64,000 nucleotides of DNA from Plasmodiophora brassicae (taxonomy: Eukaryota; Endomyxa: Phytomyxea; Phytomyxea; Plasmodiophorida). The translations under genes and the position numbers were made by a program. The notes under the pieces are model-generated. The model made no database searches. It saw only the letters and a list, made by a program, of their open reading frames with translations, and was not told the DNA's origin. Location: NCBI GenBank assembly GCA_036867785.1, contig CP145409.1:930001-994000 (forward strand), given 5' to 3'. Of the stretch, positions 55,558 to 64,000 are shown one piece after another. Position 1 is the first letter of the stretch, and each line of letters opens with the position of its first letter.

Positions 55558-55993
55558 ATGGGATGCTGCCACAGCGCCGCTGCCGTCCAGCCAGTAAACG
55601 GGGCCGTCGAGATCGACAACCTCGCCGAGATTCCGGATGATGCTGCCGACACCAACAGCACCGTGTCCGGGTCGGAAGAGGATGCACGCCTGACCGGGCC
55701 GCCCGATATCGAACCCGGCGACGCTGTCACTCCAGTCGAGATTGCACCGGAGAACAACGACATCAAAGGTCGGCCGCCCATCGTCTGCCTAGGCCGCCCC
55801 ACTGATCGCATGGACTGCAGACCTGTTCGAGAGGTACAAGGTGGCACCCGTCCAACCAGCGTCAGCGGTTGTGCAACCGAGTGAAAGGGCCTGGAGGACA
55901 ACACTGGACGACGACGCCGGCATCGAGAGCGACGACAACGACAATGGGTCTTCGCCGGTACGCTTCGTGCGATTCAGTTCGCCAATCGGCTAA
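55558..55993 (+). CDS. MGCC acylated small acidic protein
   Basis: Two exons, 55558-55768 and 55821-55993, intron 52 nt. The frame joins as NNDIKDLFERYKVAPVQPAS. The N-terminus MGCCHSAA is a classic dual-acylation signal: Gly2 for myristoylation, Cys3 and Cys4 for palmitoylation. This predicts attachment to the plasma membrane or endosomes. The remaining 125 or so residues are acidic and disordered with a short helix (DLFERYK) and a C-terminal RFVRFSSPIG. The layout resembles small membrane adaptors of the Ragulator p18 kind, but no homology is claimed. Confidence 0.7.
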
Positions 55994-56135
55994 CCCGTCG
56001 CGCGCCTCCAGATCGGGTTCCTGCACTTGTCGACAGCGTTAGTGGAGCAGCAACAGCAGCAGCAGGTGTCCGGCGAGGACGCCGTATCGACACCCTCTTA
56101 ATAAGCGACCCGTCGCGGTTTAGTGTACGAGCGGA

Positions 56136-56728
56136 TCAGTAGGCGCGGTCCATGCCGCGAATCACGTCACGAAGCGCCTGCAATTCGGCGACGTTGGGCT
56201 GGGAGCTGATCGTTGCCCCCGTCGTCAACGGCAGCATCGCCGTCTTGCACGTGCGGTAGGCGTCGTCGGGCGACGTGCCCTGTTGCACCAACGCGAACCC
56301 GGGCACCCAACGCGGGTACACGTCTTGTGCCAGCGTTAGGCACGATTTCAATGGAGCGGCGATGTCGCTGGCCTGTTCGAACCGCATCACAACGATGTAC
56401 ATTGCACGCGAGCAGGAGTGACCTGAGCCGCCTGAACCGACATCTTGAATCGGATCTGGCCGTCAGCGAAGTTGAACTCGAAGTTGCCAAAGTTTAGGGC
56501 GAAGTTCACCCGGATGATGTACTCAGCCATGGCCTTCCGATGCGAGACGTCGACCTTATTCTGGTGGACGACGTAGAAGACGACGCCCTGATCCCGTACC
56601 CGGATCAGGCAGGACGGCAGGCCACCCAGTGCGAACCGGAACAGCGACTCGTTCGGCTCGGTGTACGACACACCAAGCGACTGCAGGACTGCACGAACGC
56701 TGTCCTGCTTCAGGCGCTCGTGCGACAT
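56136..56728 (-). CDS. YbjN-like domain protein, paralogue 2
   Basis: Exons are 56423-56728 and 56136-56372 with a 50-nt intron, phase closing at VQAAQ-ASDIAAP. The fold reads VRAVLQSLGVSYTEPNESLF, CLIRVRDQGVVFYVV, MAEYIIRVNFALNFGNFEFN and FADGQIRFKMSV. The N-F-x-L-x-x-G-N-F-E and DGxIRFK blocks are typical of the bacterial YbjN/T3SS-chaperone-like fold. The second exon reads CLTLAQDVYPRWVPGFALVQ, an extension shared with the decayed copy at 50463-51019. About 180 residues. Function is unknown; such folds often serve as peptide-binding adaptors. Confidence 0.7.
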
Positions 56729-56798
56729 CGTTCACCGACTGTCGTCACACCCAGGGAGAGGCCACTCCCTCTACCGGTACCTGCCTGCATTGAATGTA

Positions 56799-57215
56799 TT
56801 AGGCGAGGGCACGAAGCTTCGGCACGACGTCTTGGAACGATTCCAGGCACGCCTTCATGTGGTGTGTGAAGATCGGCTTGATGTCGGCCATGTCGTAGTA
56901 GAACGCGGACGCCTTGAAGCGGATCTCGCCGTCGCTGAAGTCGAGCTCGAAGTTGCCGGTGGACAGGGCCCAATTGTTTCGGACGAGCATCTCGGCGACG
57001 GGCAGACGCGCCATCTCGGGCAGCAGAAACAGGGCCACGTTCCGGATCAGCAACAGGCACCGGTCGGTCCACTCGATGACGACCTTCTGCTCTATGGCCA
57101 GGTTCGTGATCACGAACGTGATCCGGTCCGACGTGATGACGCCCGTCGAATAGTCCAACTTGAGATCGTCCAGCACCGACAGGATCTGCGACCGGTAGTC
57201 GACGCCGGTTGTCAT
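56799..57215 (-). CDS. YbjN-like domain protein, paralogue 3
   Basis: Single exon of 138 residues starting MTTGVDYRSQILSVLDDLKL. It has VVIEWTDRCLLLIRNVALF, MLVRNNWALSTGNFELDFSD, GEIRFKASAFYYDMAD and the terminal helix HHMKACLESFQDVVPKLRAL. It is shorter than paralogue 2, lies 70 bp upstream of it in the same orientation, and is complete in one frame. This copy shows the YbjN signature most clearly. Tandem duplication is inferred. Confidence 0.72.
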   Translation of the reverse strand: MTTGVDYRSQILSVLDDLKLDYSTGVITSDRITFVITNLAIEQKVVIEWTDRCLLLIRNVALFLLPEMARLPVAEMLVRNNWALSTGNFELDFSDGEIRFKASAFYYDMADIKPIFTHHMKACLESFQDVVPKLRALA

Positions 57216-57324
57216 GCCAGACCTGCCACTTCGCCAACAACGAACAGAAGCGCAGCTGTTGCCAACCAGTCACTGATCCCACGGTCGCGAGGCCTCTTTC
57301 TCGTCGGTCGTGCTGCGACGAACG

Positions 57325-58296
57325 ATGAGCAGCAGCTGCGACCCTTGGGGCACCAACCATGGCATCTTGGCGTTGTCGTCGAGCAGCGACAACGAGGGTG
57401 CCACCGTACGGCCCCGGCGTCGCAAGACGTTACGCCCATCGAGGAAGTCGTCGTCCTCGTCGCGGTTCGAGCCGGTGCCACCTGCCGGCAGCGCCGAAGG
57501 TCGCCGGCCAACGGTGATCAGCCGGGACCCCAGCCTGCGAAGCCTGCAGGCCGCCCTGCACCTTAGCGAACGCGAGCGCCTGAGCCAGATGGATCGCATC
57601 GAGCGGTTCCAGACAGCGCTGGTAGCGCTCCAGGAGCAATCGCTGGACTTCGTAAGTCTAGCAACGGTCGCCTTGCTGACAGGGTCGTGATGCTTGTTCC
57701 CGCAGATGGAGAGGACCCTGGACCGGATCGAAGACCTGCAGCGGGATCGCGCCGACCTCTGCGCATTGCTTGCCCGGTACGAGAGCGAACAGAACGACCT
57801 GGTGCACCGGCTCCAGGACGGGACCCGGCAGTGGTACGATCGCGATCAGGAGGGCGCCGTTCAGGCGCCCGCCCTTATCCTGCATCGGCATCATCGGCGG
57901 GCGACCATGATCATCGACCCGAAACGGATGTCGTACCGGGAGTTGAGACGGATACGCGACGATTTATGCAACGCGTTCTCGGTCGGCCTGCAATGGCGAC
58001 AACCCGACCGCGACGAACGCCAACGGTTCCGGGCCGCCATCGCTGAGGGCCTGCGGCACCGTCGTCGAGAACGTCGACCATCATCAGCGCCGGTGGAGCA
58101 ACGCCAACCCGATTCGAGGATGGCGGCGCTGGATGAGCGGTGCATGGATGCGTTACGGCTGCCGGTATGCGCACCGGGTCGGGTGCGGTCCGCACCGGAT
58201 GGCCACGTACGCGACCACGTTGGCGAGTCCCTGCTCCATAAGATGCAGATGATACATGTCGGGTCGATGACGAGGACGTTCCAGAGGCGGTCGTAG
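57325..58296 (+). CDS. Coiled-coil hypothetical protein
   Basis: Two exons, 57325-57651 and 57706-58296 with a 54-nt intron, in phase. A Ser-rich N-terminus with RPRRRKTLRPSRKSSSSS is followed by long charged helices: SLQAALHLSERERLSQMDRI, MERTLDRIEDLQRDRADLCA and RMSYRELRRIRDDLCNAFS. The C-terminus is basic (RRRERRPSSAP, MTRTFQRRS). No domain recognised. The layout suits a cytoskeletal or centrosomal component. It starts divergently from paralogue 3, 109 bp away. Confidence 0.65.
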
Positions 58297-58310
58297 AGCA
58301 TAACTTATGT

Positions 58311-59171
58311 TTATACATCGGGTATATCGGGTGCAGTGATGATTGGTTTGAGCTCATTGGTTCGGGACGACACCTTGGGGGTTGCACGCGACCAGTGAAG
58401 GTAGAGCATGTCGAGCAACAGGACGCCACAGCTGGAGGCCAGCAGAGGGACGAGCTCGCGGTGCAGGCCATGCTTTTCGATCATGAGTGTGTGCTGGACG
58501 ACGAGGGCGGCGTTGGAGAAGCATGTGACGACGATCATGCGCACCGGGCCTTCAGCGCCGTCGTCGACGACGATCCCAGACGCTTTCGTGCTGTACGCGT
58601 GCATGACGTTCGGTATACGTGATGCGATCAGCAGAACGCAGGCAATGACGAGGATGATGGTGCCCAACATGACGCGTCCGCTGGGAATGACCACGACGTC
58701 ATGGGGAGTTGCAACTCCAAGAAGTGACCGGGATGATCCGCTGAGGAAATCAGCAGTGCGGTGGAACGTTCCAGACGTGAGTGGCAATGTGGAAACCAGG
58801 GTGACCGCGGCTAGTTGGATCGCTGAACGAGTCTGCTTCCGTGATATCGGCGAGTAGACGTGCGATGCAGTCCGACGGCGCCCATAGAGAACGTATTGAG
58901 CAAACAAGATGATGCTCTTGATGCAGAGCGTCAAGCAGATAACGCGATGCGTCAGCGGAGCATTGACGAGAACGGCGCCGATGAACAGCATGGCGTCGGC
59001 CAGCGACCACAGCATCAGGAAGGCTCCGTTCAGCGACGTCGACTTGGACCGCCAGTTGGACACGATGGGCGGGACAGCAGCGTAGATGGCCAGGGCGAAA
59101 CTTGCCCAACCGAGCCCGGATATGACGACCTCACCCGGCCCTTCCGTCCCATACGTATGTGCTCTCTCCAT
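58311..59171 (-). CDS. PQ-loop repeat (SLC66-like) membrane protein
   Basis: Intronless, 286 residues from the ATG at 59171. Seven or so membrane spans. The first PQ-loop reads ALAIYAAVPPIVSNWRSKST, where the usual Pro-Gln is Pro-Pro, followed by GAFLMLWSLADAMLFIGAVL. The second reads IASRIPNVMHAYSTKASGI, with Pro-Asn. Such proteins include lysosomal amino-acid and cystine exporters (PQLC2/Ypq1, cystinosin). Loss of Gln in both loops is unusual and may alter transport. Convergent with the coiled-coil gene, 14 bp between stops. Confidence 0.75.
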   Translation of the reverse strand: MERAHTYGTEGPGEVVISGLGWASFALAIYAAVPPIVSNWRSKSTSLNGAFLMLWSLADAMLFIGAVLVNAPLTHRVICLTLCIKSIILFAQYVLYGRRRTASHVYSPISRKQTRSAIQLAAVTLVSTLPLTSGTFHRTADFLSGSSRSLLGVATPHDVVVIPSGRVMLGTIILVIACVLLIASRIPNVMHAYSTKASGIVVDDGAEGPVRMIVVTCFSNAALVVQHTLMIEKHGLHRELVPLLASSCGVLLLDMLYLHWSRATPKVSSRTNELKPIITAPDIPDV

Positions 59172-59260
59172 GCCGTCTGTCGTGCACAGCAACGAGACAG
59201 CAATGGGCTAACGCGTGCGGCGCGTAGCCTGTGTGACCAGCGCGCAATTGTCCCTTGCGA

Positions 59261-59270
59261 CTATAAATAG
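59261..59270 (+). promoter_or_regulatory. TATA-like element
   Basis: The sequence ctataaatag is a textbook TATA box between the divergent PQ-loop and TRM13 genes. It is about 90 bp from the PQ-loop start and 350 bp from the TRM13 ATG, so whichever gene it serves would have a leader or an unrecognised first exon. Confidence 0.4.
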
Positions 59271-59620
59271 ATGGACTTCAAGGCTCCCGCCAACCGACTG
59301 CCAGCAACGACGTTCGATCCCGCGTCGTCTTCGACCGATTCAGTTCCCGCACCATCGATGCCTTCGCTTGCAACCCGTTTGTACCTGAAGTGCGAGCTGA
59401 CGACCGGCTCCCCGGGAAGCACGCCACGTCTCCAGCACCTGCGCAACGTTCTCTCACACCACGCTGCCCATCCTGACCCCGCGTTAAACGTTCTAGAAAG
59501 AATCGCGTGGCGGCTGCGTGCCGAAAGAGTCGGCAGTCGGCAATCGGGGGGCGCCACACGGGCCGACTGTTGCACGGGGGACTGTTACCAGCGACGGCGG
59601 AGAGTTGCGGACTGCGCGAC

Positions 59621-60787
59621 ATGTCGCCGCCTGGAGCAGGGCGTTGCCAGGAGTGGCTTGCCAGGAAGAACCGCTGCTGTGGTCAGGCGGTCGTGGCTGG
59701 CGGCGGCGACCGGTGCGTGTTTCATGCGCCGTCCGTAGGCGATGGTGCGGGCCGCGTTCAATGCGGGCCGTGCAGGACGTGGATGTCGGCGGAGTCCTTC
59801 CGGCGACACTCACGCGGGCACTGCCCGTTCATGAAAGTCGAACAGAAGATCAGGTCGGGTGGGGTTCCGGATTCACTGTCGGTCGTTTACTTAACAACGC
59901 GGGACAGATGTCAACCATATTATCAGGAAAACTGCAACTGTGCAGTGCGATCGTGTGGTGCTGAAACCGATGCGGCACCTTCCGACGGTGTTAGCGATGA
60001 ACGTCTGCTGGAGATCTATCAAGCTGTCGTTGACCCGGATGACGACGTCGAGTCGAAGGATTACTTCGAGTTAGGCGAAGGGGCGATAACGCCATCGGTC
60101 AAACACGGTGCACAGCATCGTGCGATTCTGTCCCACGTCGGAACGGAACCGTTCGCCTCCGTCGTCGAGATGGGCGCCGGCAAGGCGGATTTACTCGAAG
60201 CGATCCTGTCCAGTCGGCAACGCGGATCTCGCGACGCAATCTCTGGTGTTGCTATAGATATGTCGACGTTCCATCACTCGGCCGATCCCAGACTGAGACG
60301 GCTGTGCCAGTACAGACGAGTCACGATCAATCTGCGGGATCTTGCCCTGAAAGCGATAAACCTGCCAACACCGGCGTGTGCCGTCAGCAAGCATCTCTGT
60401 GGCGTTGGTCTCGATTTCGCGTTCAGAGCAATCGTTAACGCCGGAAGTGGCATCGTGGCACTCCTGGCCATGGCTCCATGCTGTTACCACAAGTGTACCT
60501 GGCGGGAGTTGACTGGGCGTGACCTCCTTGAAGATCACGGTGTCAAGCCGCACGAGTTCGCCGAGATATGCCGCCGAGCATCATGGTCCACTCAGCTCGA
60601 TGCCGACGTTATGGACGAACGCAAGTTCAACGTCGGTCGATCCTGCAAACGTATCATTGACGCATGTCGGTTGTCGTACTTGAGAAGGAACGGGTTCCCT
60701 GACGCCCGCCTCGTGGCCTATGTGGACTCACGTATCACCACCGAGAACATGCTCATCATTGCGAAGCGCTCGCCCATCTCGAAGTAA
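59621..60787 (+). CDS. TRMT13: tRNA 2'-O-methyltransferase TRM13
   Basis: Methylates residue 4 of the acceptor stem of some tRNAs. Intronless, 388 residues from the ATG at 59621, chosen because it directly precedes the N-terminal CCCH finger (RCQEWLARKNRCCGQAV with CVFHAP). A CHHC U11-48K-like finger follows (VQCGPCRTWMSAESFRRHSR with HCPF). The TRM13 domain has HRAILSHVG, VVEMGAGKADLLEAILS, AVSKHLCGVGLDFA, the catalytic region LLAMAPCCYHKCTW and late YVDSRITTENMLIIAKR. Domain order and motifs match yeast Trm13 and human TRMT13. Confidence 0.94.
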   Translation: MSPPGAGRCQEWLARKNRCCGQAVVAGGGDRCVFHAPSVGDGAGRVQCGPCRTWMSAESFRRHSRGHCPFMKVEQKIRSGGVPDSLSVVYLTTRDRCQPYYQENCNCAVRSCGAETDAAPSDGVSDERLLEIYQAVVDPDDDVESKDYFELGEGAITPSVKHGAQHRAILSHVGTEPFASVVEMGAGKADLLEAILSSRQRGSRDAISGVAIDMSTFHHSADPRLRRLCQYRRVTINLRDLALKAINLPTPACAVSKHLCGVGLDFAFRAIVNAGSGIVALLAMAPCCYHKCTWRELTGRDLLEDHGVKPHEFAEICRRASWSTQLDADVMDERKFNVGRSCKRIIDACRLSYLRRNGFPDARLVAYVDSRITTENMLIIAKRSPISK

Positions 60788-60947
60788 ATGGACATACGTT
60801 ATGCCATCGGGTCATCATCTCGTTGTTTGCCTTAGCCGTGATTAATGTCGGCATTAGTGCTATCGGCCGGAACCTCCCAGCAACAGTTACCGTCAGGCTG
60901 GCAGCATCGATATCGAGCGGCAATATCTATTCGGCCTGCAATAGGCG

Positions 60948-62171
60948 ATGGTGAAGCCGACGTTATACAGCGGGTTGCTTCGACAGGATAGCCAGTCTGG
61001 CCCGCTGGTGGACACGGATGCGGGACCTGTGACCCCGGATCTCGTCTCTGTGGTGGCCGCTGATGATATTGCAGCGGCAACGGCCCTGGTCCAGTCAGGC
61101 GGCGTTGACAACGACACCCTTGATGAGGCCCTGGGAGTTGCCTGCGCCCAGGGATCACTTCCGCTAATCGAGCTGTTGATCAGGGCCGGGGCAGACCCGG
61201 GCGGTTCCAATCAAGAACCATTGCTTCTCGCTGCCGGGCGCGGTCACCTGGACGTCGTCGATCGCCTCCTGCGACTGCCAAACGTAACTCCATCGACGAA
61301 TGACTGGTTGCCTTTGCAACGTGCTACCTGCCGAGGTCACCTCCGGGTCATCGACCGTCTCCTCCAGGCTTACACGGAAGGTCGACCTGATCAGCTGATT
61401 GCCGACCTGCGGCTACTACGACTAGCGGCGTCTGCCGGCCATCGGGACACTGTCCAGTATTTCCTGCCGCGTGCTGGTGACGTGCATGTTCGTGAGGCTC
61501 TCACCATTGCGGCATCTTCTGGTCATGTTGCCATCGTGGAGATGCTGACGTCGAATGCCTCTGGGAAGGTGCTCGGGGAGGCCTTGGCAGCTGCTGCCCA
61601 ATGCGGGCATGCCAAAGTGGTCAAGTTCCTGCTGGACGTTGCCGACCCAACCTGGAGTCGGCAGTACGCGCTACGGTGGGCGTCCGGCGAAGGCCATCGC
61701 GACATCGTCGAGCTTCTGTTGGCGGATCCTCGGGTCGATCCATCCGCTGACGATAACCATTGCCTTCGATGGGCTGTCAGACGACGGCAGCTGTGGCCGG
61801 TTCAACGTCTCTGCAGTGACGATCGCGTGCTGCGGTCTATTAAGTCGTCAGGAGGTGTCCGTGCATTCTGCAACCGGCTTGCGTCGACGGAGGAAACGGA
61901 GCTGATTCTGTCGACATGGGACAACCTTCGGGAATCGAGGTCACGCGCTCTTCGCACGGCGATGGTGTTGAACGTGTCAAAGGTCCCCGTTGCAGAGTTG
62001 GTCACCATCATGCTCTTCGCGGATGACTTTGCGGGCACGTCGGACAGAGTCAAGCTCGCCGATCTGTGCAGAACATTACGACGCGTTCGGCAGGCGCGGC
62101 CGCCATCGCCGACAGCAACGGCACAGCTTATAGCTGGACCAACCACGAGTGGTCAAAGCATAACTAACTGA
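60948..62171 (+). CDS. Ankyrin-repeat protein
   Basis: Intronless, 407 residues. About seven to eight ankyrin repeats occupy residues 30-290, some near consensus (PLLLAAGRGHLDVVDRLLRL, ALTIAASSGHVAIVEML, ALRWASGEGHRDIVELLLAD). The variable style (WLPLQRATCRGHLRVIDRLL) is like the large ankyrin families of protists and giant viruses. The C-terminal 110 residues are helical (LILSTWDNLRESRSRAL, KLADLCRTLRRVRQ) without an F-box or other known domain. No signal peptide. Likely a protein-interaction scaffold. Confidence 0.85.
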   Translation: MVKPTLYSGLLRQDSQSGPLVDTDAGPVTPDLVSVVAADDIAAATALVQSGGVDNDTLDEALGVACAQGSLPLIELLIRAGADPGGSNQEPLLLAAGRGHLDVVDRLLRLPNVTPSTNDWLPLQRATCRGHLRVIDRLLQAYTEGRPDQLIADLRLLRLAASAGHRDTVQYFLPRAGDVHVREALTIAASSGHVAIVEMLTSNASGKVLGEALAAAAQCGHAKVVKFLLDVADPTWSRQYALRWASGEGHRDIVELLLADPRVDPSADDNHCLRWAVRRRQLWPVQRLCSDDRVLRSIKSSGGVRAFCNRLASTEETELILSTWDNLRESRSRALRTAMVLNVSKVPVAELVTIMLFADDFAGTSDRVKLADLCRTLRRVRQARPPSPTATAQLIAGPTTSGQSITN

Positions 62172-62412
62172 TACAAACTCCCCAAACCCCTCACCCCATG
62201 CCGGTGATCAGCTCTTTCGTACGTCCAACCACGTCGGCGCTAGTGCCATTAGCAACCCAGCCAGTAGGCGCCCTGTTCCTCGCTGGCTTGCCGGGATAGT
62301 ATCAAAACCGGCGGAGTGGGTCGTTCGTGGCTGATTGATGGGCGGGCGCAGATGGGCTGCGACTACGGGGTTTATCGTGTCGCGGAAAGCGTGACGGTTC
62401 CGATTCGAGCGA

Positions 62413-63752
62413 ATGGTCTCGATCGTCATTGTTATTGGGCAGTCGGCGACGATCCTGGCCGGCGTCTGTGCAGCCATCGCCACGGTCCTAACGTTTAGCC
62501 AGGTCAGAGATCATATCCGGTTCAATCAGAGGCTGGACCTGCGCAAGCATGTCAATCGAATCCTGCTTATGTGCCCGGGTAAGGGCACGCCCGTGTCAGC
62601 AAGAACGTTCACTGTTGACGGCAGCTCGTTGTGATATTTCCTTAGTCTATGCTTGGACGTCGTTTCTTTCAACGGTTCTAGGTGGTTCTATATATTGGGA
62701 CACTGCTCGCGACTGCTATGTAATATCGATGACGTCGTTTGCATTTGCGTTTGCTCCTGACGATTGTTACAGGAAGCTTTCGTAATATATTCATTCTTCA
62801 AGTTCATGTCCTCCGTCCTACAAGGAGAATCGGCCATGATTGTAACACTTCGATCCAAGCCACAGCAGGAACACTTCTTTCCTTTCTCAGTAGGCGTGAT
62901 TGGGTATGCGGTCAACCCGTTTCTGACTGTCGTTGCGTCAGTTGCTTCCGCGCTGGAAGATGGGCAAACCATTTTATTACAAAGTCCAATGGGGCATTCT
63001 GCAGTATGTCGCCGTCAAACCAATGATGGCTGTTGTCGCGTTGTTCCTTGGCGCGTTGGGGGTCTATCATGAGGGCGCCGTCGCTTTCAACGCCGGGTAT
63101 TTCTACGTCACCTTCGTAGTCAACGCCAGCCAAATTTGGGTATTTCGCTCACTGCCTACATGAGGGTAATGCCAACTGACGTATCGTAGGCGATGTACTG
63201 CCTGATTATAATGTACCTCGCTTTCAGGTCAGATCTGTCCCATGTCCGCCCCGTGCCGAAAATGCTGTGCATCAAGGGTCTCATCTTCTTCACGTTCTGG
63301 CAAAGCGTTTCGATCGCGCTATTTGTTAGCTGGGGATTCCTCATCGGCAGCCACGATGAAATCGCGCGTCTCGAGGACCTTGTCGTGTGCGTCGAAATGG
63401 TCGCGTTCGCAATTGCACACAGATACGCCTTCCCATCGTCCGACTTTTCAGACGGGTCTTCCGTCGACGGGCCCCACATCACAACACCTATGTTCAGGTC
63501 GCTTCTGACGGCTGCGGACGTTAGCGACGGTTTGTCAACGGCTCGCGATCGTTGCACACACACATAGGGCTGAACCCGGTCGCAGTTATCGAAGACCTTC
63601 GGCAAGGAATCGTCCCAGTCAGTGGCCGGGTCACTCCCGACGAAACCGTCATGATCACAACGTCGGCAACGACGTTCATCGCCCACGACCCCTACAGACC
63701 GCCGTCGTCCCGTTCCGCGTCCGTCAACCGCTCCTCAGGCGCCAGTGTGTAA
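62413..63752 (+). CDS. TMEM184/OST-alpha family membrane protein
   Basis: Seven-span protein of the DUF300 family (TMEM184, LAZ1, organic solute transporter alpha). The start MVSIVIVIGQSATILAGVCA is span 1, then FNQRLDLRKHVNRILLMCP. Signature blocks are SIYWDTARDCYEAFVIYSFF, KFYYKVQWGILQYVAVKPMM, LGVYHEGAVAFNAGYFYVTF, AMYCLIIMYLAF and PVPKMLCIKGLIFFTFWQ, followed by VVCVEMVAFAIAHRYAF. The last intron is 63530-63567 (38 nt), giving ADVSDGLNPVAVIEDLRQG as in TMEM184C (WDVSDIRDDI). Earlier introns near 62578, 62772, 62925 and 63145 are approximate. Confidence 0.88.
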
Positions 63753-64000
63753 ATCTGAACTTTGTGGCAAACTTGTATTGCGGACAGTCTCCTCGGCACA
63801 GTGCAGTTTCGCGTCAGAGCACGGTGCCAGCCGTCGTGCAGTGCGGCCAGATGCGCCCGTGGCGTAGAGATGCAGTTCTCAAGTCGGGCGGGGCACTGGT
63901 GCTGCAGGTCGGCGATGTCGGGAGCGTCATCGGCGACGGGAGACGTCGTGGCGAAGGATGTGCCTGCGCAGGCCGACGTGGGTGGGGGCGATCCCGTGCA
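63753..64000. other. Window end, no gene assigned
   Basis: GC-rich sequence, perhaps the beginning of a gene that runs past the window. Too short to judge. Confidence 0.4.

Noticed and set aside
59271-59738. Plus-strand ORF starting MDFKAPANRL just after a TATA-like box
   Set aside because: No family match, and it overlaps the TRM13 start in another frame. It could be a leader exon of TRM13, but no splice junction was convincing.

Overview
This window is nuclear DNA from a compact, GC-rich eukaryotic genome. Genes lie on both strands with tens to a few hundred bases between them. Many are split by very short GT-AG introns, mostly about 38-66 nt. The content is plainly eukaryotic: proteasome, Pol III and TFIID subunits, EMC1, ERO1, a KDEL-tailed ER protein, FYVE and ePHD fingers, a PRMT and a CFAP119-like flagellar protein. 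No plastid genes are seen. Tiny introns, ankyrin proteins, secreted orphan proteins and a flagellar gene would suit a free-living or parasitic protist such as a plasmodiophorid rhizarian. That is an inference only, because no rRNA or organism-specific marker is present.

Layout. 0-3 kb: a secreted or membrane Thr/Pro/Arg 10-residue-repeat protein. 3.3-8.6 kb: POMP, RPC9/CRCP, eS4, TAF11 and aspartylglucosaminidase. 8.6-17.1 kb: a type-I glutamine synthetase family enzyme, a double FYVE-finger protein, glucosamine-6-phosphate N-acetyltransferase, a small KDEL protein, and an LSD1-like amine oxidase fused to an extended PHD finger. 17.3-26.7 kb: EMC1, a GNPAT-type acyltransferase, a PD-(D/E)XK nuclease and a secreted orphan. 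27.1-29.3 kb: tRNA-Asn and a graveyard of opposed, decayed DDE transposon copies. 30.6-39.9 kb: HSP70 with heat-shock elements, RPF1, a small ankyrin protein, a GH3 beta-glucosidase, a Harbinger-like relic and ERO1. 40-50.4 kb: an IQ-motif array protein, a phosphodiesterase relic, a CFAP119-like gene, a sodium/solute symporter and an ATAD2-like AAA ATPase with ePHD. 50.4-64 kb: a USP10-like deubiquitinase, an MFS transporter, a PRMT, an MGCC acylated protein, YbjN-like paralogues, a PQ-loop protein, TRM13, an ankyrin protein and a TMEM184 protein.

Most genes are independent housekeeping units, as expected in eukaryotes. Functional themes recur: ER folding and secretion (EMC1, ERO1, the KDEL protein, HSP70), chromatin (KDM1-ePHD, ATAD2-ePHD, PRMT, TAF11), and RNA or ribosome work (RPC9, RPF1, eS4, TRM13). 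The most unusual items are the two ePHD fusions on different chromatin enzymes, the YbjN-like gene cluster with one decayed member, the Thr-Pro-Arg repeat surface protein, and the PRMT with an altered SAM-binding motif.

Exon models were built by eye from reading frames, GT-AG sites and family similarity. Boundaries given to the base are those where phases close exactly; others are marked approximate.
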